DNA of 64,000 nt, taken from NCBI RefSeq assembly GCF_900113715.1, contig NZ_FOQK01000007.1, positions 1 through 64,000 on the forward strand, given 5' to 3'. Below the pieces are notes generated by a model. That model was not told where the DNA came from, ran no database searches, and saw nothing but the letters and a program-made list of their open reading frames with translations. Origin of the DNA: Pseudoselenomonas ruminantium. Its GTDB lineage: Bacteria > Bacillota > Negativicutes > Selenomonadales > Selenomonadaceae. A program made the position numbers and the translations under genes. This document shows positions 1 to 8,493 of the stretch, one piece after another (the stretch's first letter is position 1; every line of letters begins with the position of its first letter).

Positions 1-127
1 CACCCAAGCTGAGCTGTACCGAGTTTGTTTTAACCACGTACGGACAGATAAACTGCAATTTGCAATATGGAAGTAGTTGCTTGTAGCCGCAGCCCATATT
101 TCGTTATCTATTTTGGCCGGGATAGGG

Positions 128-133
128 TATAAT
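128..133 (+). promoter_or_regulatory. Possible -10 box of the first gene
   Basis: A perfect TATAAT lies 30 bases before the start codon of the first gene. I could not find a convincing -35 hexamer 16-18 bases upstream, so this is only a tentative promoter. The rest of positions 1-127 shows no gene I can support. Confidence 0.4.
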
Positions 134-163
134 GAAGATAATGAATGATGGGGAGGGAATGGT

Positions 164-1027
164 ATGGCAGTGACACCACCGGTGGCACCGACACCGCCGA
201 CGCCTCCGTCTGTGCCGAAAGTGATGATGGGGGATGGCGGCAGTGTGACGGAATCGACTGTGCCGCAGAACAGCCAGCAGACGGATGCGCAGCGGCAGGA
301 GGCACAGGCCCGTCAGGCTGTAGCGCGTGGTGATGGTGCGCTTTCTAAGACGACGCAGGCGCGGCCGGAGGCTAAGAATGAGGCGCCGGCGGGACAGTCG
401 TCAAATGGAAGCCAGCAAAATGGTGCAACACCTGTGGTGCAGACGGATCCGCAGGCGGCCGCCGCTTTGCAGGCTGGCAGTTCCCAGGAGCAGGGAGATC
501 AGGCGGCGCAGGCTGCGGTTCAAACGGCGACGGGACAGCCGCCACCTTCGCCGTTGACGCAGGGAGCTGGGTATTGGGCGTTCACATTTGCAGCGGTCGT
601 CGTCCTGGCATTTGTGTTTTACCGCGTGTTCATGAAAAAGCGGCGTGGCGCCAAGGGCGAGTTGTCGGCCGAAGATATCCGGCTAGCAGTGATGACGGAG
701 ACGGAGGATCTGCCGAATCTGCGTGGCTTGACGCCGGATGAGGTGTTGAGGCAGCTGGAGGAGCAGGAACGGCTTGAGGCTGAAGCCGAGATGCGCCAGG
801 CCCGTGCAGAGGCGAAACAGCGGCTGGCGGCAGCCAAAGCCAGCCGCGGCGTACCTGTGCATCCGTCACGCGGGGAGTCGGCAGCGGCAGCACCGAAGCA
901 GGCGGCACAGCAGTATCGTGAGCAGGTGACAGCTATGCCGCCTGAGGTAAAGGCAAAGCCGAAGAAGATCGTGCGCAAGCCACCGTCCAGCCCCGATGAG
1001 AAGGAGCATTTTGAGATAAGTGTCTGA
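164..1027 (+). CDS. Unknown single-pass membrane protein with Pro/Gln/Ala-rich N-terminus
   Basis: This 287-residue protein is not one I recognise. Residues 1-130 are low complexity, rich in Pro, Gln, Ala and Thr. One hydrophobic segment at about 136-157 is followed by a basic cluster (KKRRGAK), which by the positive-inside rule suggests N-terminus outside and C-terminus in the cytoplasm. Residues 165-250 are charged and probably helical or coiled coil (Glu/Arg/Ala-rich), and the end is Lys/Pro-rich. The ATG at 164 follows GGGAGGG at 151-157. The gene stands just upstream of serS, which has its own promoter, so there is no operon evidence for function. The composition suggests an envelope-spanning linker or scaffold, but that is speculation. 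Confidence 0.75.
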   Translation: MAVTPPVAPTPPTPPSVPKVMMGDGGSVTESTVPQNSQQTDAQRQEAQARQAVARGDGALSKTTQARPEAKNEAPAGQSSNGSQQNGATPVVQTDPQAAAALQAGSSQEQGDQAAQAAVQTATGQPPPSPLTQGAGYWAFTFAAVVVLAFVFYRVFMKKRRGAKGELSAEDIRLAVMTETEDLPNLRGLTPDEVLRQLEEQERLEAEAEMRQARAEAKQRLAAAKASRGVPVHPSRGESAAAAPKQAAQQYREQVTAMPPEVKAKPKKIVRKPPSSPDEKEHFEISV

Positions 1028-1030
1028 ATA

Positions 1031-1059
1031 TTGACCGAGATTCTTTTAGACGATATAAT
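1031..1059 (+). promoter_or_regulatory. Sigma-70-type promoter of serS
   Basis: TTGACC at 1031-1036 and TATAAT at 1054-1059 are separated by 17 bases, an almost consensus housekeeping promoter. It begins four bases after the stop of the preceding gene and leaves a leader of roughly 60 bases before serS. That is too short for a T-box, which some Firmicute serS genes carry. Confidence 0.8.
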
Positions 1060-1084
1060 AGAGAAATGGAATGACAGGAAATGA

Positions 1085-2410
<1,326 letters not shown>

Positions 2411-2423
2411 GCGAGAACGATTC

Positions 2424-2450
2424 AGAGCCTCCCAGGTGGGAGGCTCTTTT
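2424..2450 (+). terminator. Intrinsic terminator after serS
   Basis: A perfect 10-bp stem (AGAGCCTCCC with GGGAGGCTCT) around a 4-base loop is followed by a short run of T. Confidence 0.85.
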
Positions 2451-2470
2451 GCTGAAAGAAGGAGAGCGCT

Positions 2471-3022
2471 ATGAAAATCGTTGTGGGAATCACTGGTGCC
2501 AGCGGCAGCATCTACGGCCTGCGGCTCATCGATACGCTGCGGCAGGCTGGCCATGAGGTGCATGCTGTCGTCACGGACAGCGGCTGGCAGGTGCTGGATT
2601 ACGAATGCGGCGTGAGCCGCGAGGCTTTTGCCCAGCGCGTCGACGTGCTCTACGATAACCATGATATCGGAGCTGCCATTGCGAGCGGCTCCTTCCGCAT
2701 GGATGCGATGGTCATCGTGCCGTGCTCGATGAAGACGGCCGGCAGTATCGCCCATGCGGTATCGGATAATCTGCTGACGCGGGCGGCGGATGTCGCGCTC
2801 AAGGAATACCGGCCATTGCTCATCGTGCCGCGTGAGACGCCGATGCATGCGATTCATTTGGAGAATCTGCTGAAACTTTCCCAGGCGGGAGCCCGCATTA
2901 TCCCCGCGAGCCCGGGGTTCTATCATCGTCCGCAGACGCTGGCTGATCTCGTGGACATGCTCGTGGGCAAGATCTGCGATCAGCTGGGGGTGGAGCATGA
3001 GCTGTTTGCCCGCTGGCAATGA
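2471..3022 (+). CDS. ubiX: Flavin prenyltransferase, UbiX/Pad1 family
   Basis: UbiX enzymes join dimethylallyl phosphate to FMN to make prenylated FMN, the cofactor of UbiD-type decarboxylases. The 183-residue protein has the family length. It shows the N-terminal flavin-binding motif GITGASGSIYGLRL and the conserved VPCSMKTAGSIAHAVSDNLLTRAADV and RETPMHAIHLENL segments. The ATG at 2471 follows AGAAGGAG. The gene lies between two terminators and stands alone. No ubiD partner is visible in this window, so the decarboxylase served is unknown. Confidence 0.93.
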   Translation: MKIVVGITGASGSIYGLRLIDTLRQAGHEVHAVVTDSGWQVLDYECGVSREAFAQRVDVLYDNHDIGAAIASGSFRMDAMVIVPCSMKTAGSIAHAVSDNLLTRAADVALKEYRPLLIVPRETPMHAIHLENLLKLSQAGARIIPASPGFYHRPQTLADLVDMLVGKICDQLGVEHELFARWQ

Positions 3023-3031
3023 GATAAAGCG

Positions 3032-3071
3032 AAAGCCAGCAGGAGGATATATCCTCCTGCTGGCTTTTTTT
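3032..3071. terminator. Bidirectional terminator between ubiX and rnhA
   Basis: An exact 36-base palindrome (3032-3067) folds into a stem of about 16 bp. It is followed by T residues on the plus strand and by an interrupted T-rich stretch on the minus strand. It sits between two convergent genes and overlaps the rnhA stop codon. Confidence 0.85.
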
Positions 3072-3771
3072 ACAGGTATTTCATTGCTTCGCTCTTGGCG
3101 AGCTGGTCGCAGCGTTCGTTGAGGTCGACGCCGACGTGGCCTTTTACCCAGTGGAAGGTGATCTGGTGACGGGCGTAGAGCTCGTCGAGTTTCATCCAGA
3201 GATCCTGGTTGAGCACCGGATTGCCATCGGCTTTTTTCCAGCCGCGGCTTTTCCAAGACTTGAGCCATCCCTTGGTGAAGCCGTTCTTCAGGTATTGGCT
3301 GTCGGTGTAGATCGCGATCTTGGCCGGGGACTGGGGGAATGACATGGCGGCGATGGCTGCCGATAGTTCCATGCGGTTGTTGGTGGTGCTTGGCGTTCCT
3401 TCGTGGAGCTCAGTTACTTCGCCGGTGTGCACATCGGTGACGACGGCGGCCCAGCCGCCAGGCCCGTCGGGATTGCGCAGGCAGGAGCCATCGGTGTAGA
3501 TGACGTAATCCTGTTCGTCATCTGGCAGGGCCGGCGCGGCTGGCTGGGAAGCTGCTGTACGTCTGGCGGGGTTCGTGGCGCGCCGGGGGGCAGGGGCAGC
3601 CTGTGGCAGGGTGCGTTCGCCGCCATTCAGCCAGGCGAGGGCCTCGCTGACATCGGTGAAGCCCTTGTAGCGGGCACCGGCAAAACCATCGACCTGTTTC
3701 TTGCATTCGGCCCAGGTCGTGAAGATGCCGCAGGCGCGGCCAGCGCGTACGGCGTATACTTTCTTTGGCAT
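3070..3771 (-). CDS. rnhA: Ribonuclease HI with N-terminal hybrid-binding domain
   Basis: The enzyme cuts the RNA strand of RNA-DNA hybrids. Residues 1-48 form the small RNase H1 N-terminal (caulimovirus viroplasmin-type) hybrid-binding domain. Residues 50-86 are a Pro/Ala-rich linker, and 88-233 form the RNase H domain. The four metal-binding acids are visible: D94 (YTDGS), E135 (RMELSAA), D157 (YTDSQYL) and D222 (ERCDQLA). The layout resembles eukaryotic RNase H1 and the two-domain forms common in Firmicutes rather than the single-domain E. coli enzyme. The gene is convergent with ubiX and divergent from mlaE. Confidence 0.95.
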   Translation of the reverse strand: MPKKVYAVRAGRACGIFTTWAECKKQVDGFAGARYKGFTDVSEALAWLNGGERTLPQAAPAPRRATNPARRTAASQPAAPALPDDEQDYVIYTDGSCLRNPDGPGGWAAVVTDVHTGEVTELHEGTPSTTNNRMELSAAIAAMSFPQSPAKIAIYTDSQYLKNGFTKGWLKSWKSRGWKKADGNPVLNQDLWMKLDELYARHQITFHWVKGHVGVDLNERCDQLAKSEAMKYL

Positions 3772-3806
3772 AGAAACCTCCTGAATCGTAAAGTGAGAGT
3801 ACCTTT

Positions 3807-3812
3807 ATTATA
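3807..3812 (-). promoter_or_regulatory. Possible -10 box of rnhA
   Basis: Read on the minus strand, this is TATAAT, 35 bases upstream of the rnhA start. No good -35 box is seen at the right distance, so the call is tentative. Confidence 0.4.
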
Positions 3813-3852
3813 TAGGGAAATGCAGGGAAAAAGAAGTTGAAATTTCCAGTAA

Positions 3853-3878
3853 AAATAGTAAACTTATCTTTACTATTT
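3853..3878. repeat. Perfect inverted repeat over the mla promoter
   Basis: AAATAGTAAA (3853-3862) and TTTACTATTT (3869-3878) are perfect inverted repeats with a 6-base spacer. The right arm contains the -35 hexamer of the mlaE promoter. This is the usual position and size of a repressor operator. A terminator role is unlikely because no T tract follows and no gene ends here. Confidence 0.6.
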
Positions 3879-3897
3879 CGGTTATCTCTGCTAAAAT
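3869..3897 (+). promoter_or_regulatory. Promoter of the mla operon
   Basis: TTTACT (3869-3874) and TAAAAT (3892-3897) are 17 bases apart, with a TG at 3889-3890 forming an extended -10. It is the only good promoter seen before mlaE. Transcription could run on through tolC and tamB, because no convincing terminator is seen before 17555. Confidence 0.7.
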
Positions 3898-3932
3898 CGA
3901 AAGGTAGTATAGGATAGGAGAATTCTCGGCGG

Positions 3933-4721
3933 ATGGGAAGGGAGATGGTGAGGCTGCTGAAGCTGCTGGAGCTTGTCGGTGCGTTTGTTTTGCGCCGGCT
4001 GGATGATTTGGGCACGATTGTGCTGCTTTACCGTGATACCATGCGGGAGCTCGGCCATAAGCCGCGTTTGCGCCATATCCTGGCGCAGATGTCGCATCTT
4101 GGCGTCGACTCTTTGCTGATCGTGAGCTTGACCCTGCTGTTCACAGGTGTGGTAATGACCTTGCAGACGGCAGATATCCTGATCCGTTTCGGGGCGCAGG
4201 GGACAATCGGTGGTATCATTTCAATCGCTATCGGCCGTGAGCTGGGCCCTGTTCTGGTCGGCGTCGTCTGTGCGGGCCGCGTGGGGGCGGCAATCACGGC
4301 GGAGATCTCGACGATGAAGGTTACGGAGCAGATCGATGCGTTGCGCGTCATGGCGGTCAGTCCTGTCAATTACCTCATTGTGCCGCGCATGATCGCCTGC
4401 ATGATTGTCGTCCCGATACTTACGGTGTTCGGTGATATCATCGGTGTGATAGGCGGTTGGTTCGTGGCGGTCTACTATAATGGCATCAGCTCGTATCTGT
4501 TTATGAATTCAATCCATAAGTTCACGGAAGTCTTCGATATCACGGGCGGTGTCATCAAGGCGGTGTTCTTCGGCAATGTCATTGCTGTACTGGGCTGTTA
4601 TTACGGCCTGCACAGTCCCGATGGTGCCGAGGGCGTCGGCAAGGCGACGACCAAGACGGTCGTTTCTTCGATCATCGTCATTTTTATCCTGAACGCCGTG
4701 CTGACGTTCGTCCTATATTGA
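3933..4721 (+). CDS. mlaE: MlaE-family lipid ABC transporter permease
   Basis: MlaE is the inner-membrane permease of the Mla lipid transporter, working with the MlaF ATPase and the MCE protein MlaD to move phospholipids between the membranes. The 262-residue protein has the family length, about five or six hydrophobic segments, and the conserved core GRELGPVLVGVVCAGRVGAA followed by EISTMKVTEQIDALRVM. The start is not certain: ATG 3933 has AGGAG 12 bases upstream, while codons 3945 and 3948 lie just after GGGAAGGGAG. The next two genes are mlaF and mlaD. mlaA, mlaB and mlaC of the Proteobacterial system are absent here. Confidence 0.93.
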   Translation: MGREMVRLLKLLELVGAFVLRRLDDLGTIVLLYRDTMRELGHKPRLRHILAQMSHLGVDSLLIVSLTLLFTGVVMTLQTADILIRFGAQGTIGGIISIAIGRELGPVLVGVVCAGRVGAAITAEISTMKVTEQIDALRVMAVSPVNYLIVPRMIACMIVVPILTVFGDIIGVIGGWFVAVYYNGISSYLFMNSIHKFTEVFDITGGVIKAVFFGNVIAVLGCYYGLHSPDGAEGVGKATTKTVVSSIIVIFILNAVLTFVLY

Positions 4722-4748
4722 GATTTGCTTGTAAAAGTGTGAGGAATC

Positions 4749-5495
4749 ATGATTCGACTCGTGGATGTGTGCAAGAGCTTTGGCGAGAAAGAAGTCCTGC
4801 ACCATATCAATCTGACAATTGAAGAGGGGGAGACGCTTGCCATCATCGGGGGCTCAGGCTCAGGCAAAAGCACGCTTCTGCGTCTGCTTATCGGTCTGAT
4901 CCGGCCGACTGCGGGCGAGATCTGGATCGGTGATCAGGACATTGCACAGTTGGCGGAGAAGGAGCTTGATAAGGTCCGGCTGCATATGGGCATGGTGTTC
5001 CAGTATTCAGCCCTGTTTGATTCGATGACTGTGGGGGATAATGTAGCCTTTGGCTTACGGGAGCACACGGATCTTCCTGAGACGGAAATCCAGCGTATCG
5101 TGACGGAGAAGCTGCATCTTGTCGGCTTGGACAATGCTGCGCAGCGGATGCCGAGCGAACTTTCGGGCGGCATGAAGAAGCGCGTGAGTTTGGCGCGAGC
5201 CATTGCCTTTGGTCCGGACATCATCTTCTACGATGAACCGAGTTCGGGCCTTGATCCGCTGATGACGGCAAAAATCGACGAGCTCATCCTGCATACGCAG
5301 CAGACTCTCGATGTGACTTCGGTCGTCGTAACGCATGATATGGTGAGTGCTTGCCGCATTGCCGATCGCATCGCGATGGTTCACGAAGGGAGCATCATTG
5401 CCCTCGACACGGTCGAGAACATCAAGCAGAGCAAGGATGAAAGGGTGCGGGCATTTTTCCGCACAGTGGCGATAGATAGGGAGGCACAGGGATGA
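4749..5495 (+). CDS. mlaF: MlaF-family ABC transporter ATPase
   Basis: This is the cytoplasmic ATPase of the Mla complex. The 248 residues hold a complete ABC nucleotide-binding domain: Walker A at 34-42 (GGSGSGKST), a Q-loop around Q85, the signature LSGGMKKR at 138-145, Walker B with catalytic Glu near 163 (FYDEPSSGLDP), and a switch His in VVTHDM. GGMKKR is typical of the Mla/Ttg2A subfamily. The stop overlaps the mlaD start by four bases (ATGA), implying coupled translation. Confidence 0.94.
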   Translation: MIRLVDVCKSFGEKEVLHHINLTIEEGETLAIIGGSGSGKSTLLRLLIGLIRPTAGEIWIGDQDIAQLAEKELDKVRLHMGMVFQYSALFDSMTVGDNVAFGLREHTDLPETEIQRIVTEKLHLVGLDNAAQRMPSELSGGMKKRVSLARAIAFGPDIIFYDEPSSGLDPLMTAKIDELILHTQQTLDVTSVVVTHDMVSACRIADRIAMVHEGSIIALDTVENIKQSKDERVRAFFRTVAIDREAQG

Positions 5496-6781
5496 TGACA
5501 ACAGAGGCAAAGGTAGGTGCGTTTACGCTGGTGGGGCTGGCACTCTTGGCTGGTGTCATCGTCATGCTCAGCGGGTTCAAGTTCGGTGGTGACAAGGACT
5601 ACACGCTCTATGCCGGTTTCCGTCAGGTCATTGGCGTAGAACCGCAGTCGACTGTCCGGCTTTCTGGTGTGCCGGTCGGCGAAGTCAAGGAAGTCAGGAA
5701 TGATGGCCGTGGTGTTACCGTGACGATGCGCATCCATGGTGATGCGCAGATCCCGAAGGGGTCGCAGGTAACGGTCGGCTCAGCTGGCGTCATGGGCGAG
5801 AAGTTTATCAACATCGTACCGGCAGACACGTATAAAGGCTGGGTTGAAGATGGTGACTACTTGATTGGCCAGGACGAGGAAGGCATGGATACGATGTTCG
5901 CCAACCTCAATAAGCTGACCGAACAGGCGCAGACCTTGATTGCCGATATGCACGGTATCCTGGGGAACGCAGATTTCCAGCAGTCGATTATCATGATGGC
6001 TGTGAATATGCGCGATACGACAGCACATGTCAATGGACTCGTGGCGGCGCTGGAAAGCATGGCACAGTCCAATCAGGGCAACATCAATCAGATGCTTGGC
6101 AATATGAATGCGATGACGGCCAGCCTCAACCGGACGGCCCAGGTTGTCGAAGCCATGATGACAAATCTTTCGACTGTGGGAGCTGATCCGCAGACGGCTG
6201 AGAATCTGCGGCTGACACTTAGCAACATTGCCGAGGCCAGTGATAAGATCCGGGTGATTGCGGAAGGGCTGGCTAAAGTGGCTGGCGATGAAAAGACTAT
6301 CGAAGATACGAAGGCTATCATCCATAATACGCGTGAACTGACAGAAAAGGCAGGAAAAATGAAACGCCGCCTCGAATCTATCAAGGTGTCACCGGAGATG
6401 GATGTTCTCTACAGCGGGGGCCAGGGAAAGTGGAGCACCAATTTGAATGTCAATGTGGGAGCGCCAGAAGGGGCATTCCTGAATTTTGGCATGGATAATA
6501 TCGGTAAAGATGGCCGAGGGAATTTCCAGCTGGGGACACGTGCTGGCAGTTTCGGTGCGCGTGGCGGCGTCATCTATGGCAAGGCTGGTCTTGGTGTAGA
6601 TGCCTATGCAGGCGATAAGTTCAAGTTTTCGGCGGATGTCTATGATGCTAGTGATCCATCGGTGCGCCTGCGGGCACAGTATCGTCTGGGGAACAGTGAT
6701 ACCTGGCTGCTGGGGCAGATGAACGATGTCAATGACAGCGAGCATCGTGCGACCTTCGTAGGCATCCGGCAGTCGTTTTGA
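5492..6781 (+). CDS. mlaD: MlaD-type MCE protein with C-terminal predicted outer-membrane beta-barrel
   Basis: MCE proteins form hexameric rings that conduct lipids across the periplasm. Residues 8-28 are the inner-membrane anchor, and about 35-118 the MCE domain (including TVRLSGVPVGEV and GSAGVMGEKFINIVP). Residues 130-300 are long amphipathic helices. Residues 310-429 are short alternating strands rich in Gly and aromatic residues, ending in Phe (GIRQSF). At 429 residues it is more than twice the length of E. coli MlaD (about 180). From memory of the literature, a similar MlaD-barrel bridging both membranes was described in Veillonella parvula. That this protein does the same is an inference from its sequence pattern. 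It is translationally coupled to mlaF. Confidence 0.88.
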   Translation: MMTTEAKVGAFTLVGLALLAGVIVMLSGFKFGGDKDYTLYAGFRQVIGVEPQSTVRLSGVPVGEVKEVRNDGRGVTVTMRIHGDAQIPKGSQVTVGSAGVMGEKFINIVPADTYKGWVEDGDYLIGQDEEGMDTMFANLNKLTEQAQTLIADMHGILGNADFQQSIIMMAVNMRDTTAHVNGLVAALESMAQSNQGNINQMLGNMNAMTASLNRTAQVVEAMMTNLSTVGADPQTAENLRLTLSNIAEASDKIRVIAEGLAKVAGDEKTIEDTKAIIHNTRELTEKAGKMKRRLESIKVSPEMDVLYSGGQGKWSTNLNVNVGAPEGAFLNFGMDNIGKDGRGNFQLGTRAGSFGARGGVIYGKAGLGVDAYAGDKFKFSADVYDASDPSVRLRAQYRLGNSDTWLLGQMNDVNDSEHRATFVGIRQSF

Positions 6782-6856
6782 TTCTCGATAATCTCTGCCC
6801 GCGCAAGCGGGCATCTATATACATGATGAAATCTGGTTTCAAGGGAGGATATAGTC

Positions 6857-8443
6857 TTGAAGAGGAATAAAGGTTTTCATAAAAAATTGACGGCGCTCGT
6901 CATGGGCGGCCTGGCGATGATGATGGTGTCGGGAACGGCTATGGCTGCCGACACGGTGCAGCTGGATCTCAAGGACAGCGTGCAGATGGCGCTGGAGAAT
7001 AACCGCAATATCAAGAGTGCCTTGGCGGGCGTAGATGCGGCGAAGTGGAATCTGTCGTCTTATCGCCGCAAGACCGGCGTGACTTTTTCCTGGGCAGCGA
7101 CGGCTCAGCGTATTGGCGGCAGAACGAATGAGCTAAACGGCATCGATGGTTCGCAGTATGGCAACACCTGGAAGGCTACCATGCCGCTTTACAATGGTTC
7201 GCTGCGTGCAGCTATCGACCAGTATGGCTATGGGCTCAATGAAGCCGATGTAACGCTGGAGAATGTGAAACAGGGCATCCGTTACGAGGCTACGGCTGAT
7301 TACTATAAGATCCTGCAGTGCCGCAATCTCATCGGCGTCCAGCAGGATGCAGTCAACACGCTGCAGGAACATCTCGACAATGTCAATGCCCAGTATCGCG
7401 TTGGTACGGTAGCCAAATCGGATGTGCTGGCTTCCCAGGTACAGCTGGCTAATGCACAGCAGGCACTGGTGACAGCGCAGAACAATTACGATATCGCTAT
7501 CTCAACGCTTAATAACGTTGTCGGCTTGCCGACGGATACGGTGCTCGATATCCGTGATCAGCTTAAATACACGAAATACGATTTATCGCTTGATGACTGC
7601 ACGAAGTATGCATTGGCTAATCGTGCCGATGGTGCAGCTGCGTATTATGCGGTCAAGCAGGCTGAGGCCTCCATCAATACGGCACGTTCGGGCTATTATC
7701 CGACGGTCAATGCTGTGGCCAGCAAGACCATTGCTGGTGACAGCGGGTTCAAGGATAATGAATCAGAAACTTGGGTGGCAGGTGCTGAGGCATCGTGGAA
7801 TATCTTCGATAATGGTGTAACCGCAGCGAATATCAAAACAGCAGAAGCCAGCCTGGTCACGAAGCAGGAAAAAGCTCATCAGACGGATGAGACCATACAG
7901 CTTGACGTGCGCACGGCATATCTGAGCTTGCAGGCTGCAGAGAAGAATATCCAGACGACGCAGGTAGCTGTGACGCAGGCTGAGGAGGATTATAAGATTG
8001 CGCAAGTCCGCTACAGTGCTGGTGTCGGTACGAACCTTGACGTCATGGATGCCAACGAGAAGCTGACGTCGGCCCGGACAAATTACTATACGGCGCTCTA
8101 TCAGTACAATACAAGCAAGGCAGCGCTTGATAAAGCAATGGGCCTGCCCGTAGATATCGATGTCGTGAAGTACCGTGAGTCGCAGCTTGCTGGCAACCGT
8201 GTCAAGAAAGTCCGCGAGGATGCCAAGCTCCATGCGGATGCAATTCTTGAACTGACGGAGGAAGCAAAACAGGCCTCCAAGGAAGAGGCAAAGGCAGGCC
8301 GTCAGATAGAGCGGGAAGCACAGAAGGCAGCCAAGGAGAAGAAGGTTAAGGAGAGTGCAGCAACGGCTAAGTCTGCACCGGTGGCAGAACCGGCTGAAGC
8401 AGCACAGAATACGGATTCAGTAGCAGAGGAAATGGCAAAATAA
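6857..8443 (+). CDS. tolC: TolC-family outer-membrane efflux protein
   Basis: TolC-type proteins form trimeric outer-membrane barrels with long periplasmic alpha-tunnels, used for efflux and type I secretion. The TTG start at 6857 follows GGGAGG (6843-6848). A signal peptide is clear (about residues 1-31, cleavage after AMA). Two outer-membrane-efflux repeats follow (about 40-240 and 245-440), including YNGSLRAAIDQYGYGLNEAD and IFDNGVTAANIKTAEASL. The last 80-90 residues are unusual: a Lys/Glu/Ala-rich, probably coiled-coil tail beyond the tunnel domain. The gene lies between mlaD and tamB with no inner-membrane pump partner nearby. Confidence 0.92.
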   Translation: MKRNKGFHKKLTALVMGGLAMMMVSGTAMAADTVQLDLKDSVQMALENNRNIKSALAGVDAAKWNLSSYRRKTGVTFSWAATAQRIGGRTNELNGIDGSQYGNTWKATMPLYNGSLRAAIDQYGYGLNEADVTLENVKQGIRYEATADYYKILQCRNLIGVQQDAVNTLQEHLDNVNAQYRVGTVAKSDVLASQVQLANAQQALVTAQNNYDIAISTLNNVVGLPTDTVLDIRDQLKYTKYDLSLDDCTKYALANRADGAAAYYAVKQAEASINTARSGYYPTVNAVASKTIAGDSGFKDNESETWVAGAEASWNIFDNGVTAANIKTAEASLVTKQEKAHQTDETIQLDVRTAYLSLQAAEKNIQTTQVAVTQAEEDYKIAQVRYSAGVGTNLDVMDANEKLTSARTNYYTALYQYNTSKAALDKAMGLPVDIDVVKYRESQLAGNRVKKVREDAKLHADAILELTEEAKQASKEEAKAGRQIEREAQKAAKEKKVKESAATAKSAPVAEPAEAAQNTDSVAEEMAK

Positions 8444-8493
8444 ATCTTGCCGGAATAATATAGCCAGGGACTGGGCTTTTTGAGGGGTATATC

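Noticed and set aside
6796-6813. A 7-bp hairpin with GCAA loop after mlaD
   Set aside because: No T tract follows, so a terminator is not supported; it may only stabilise or process the mRNA.
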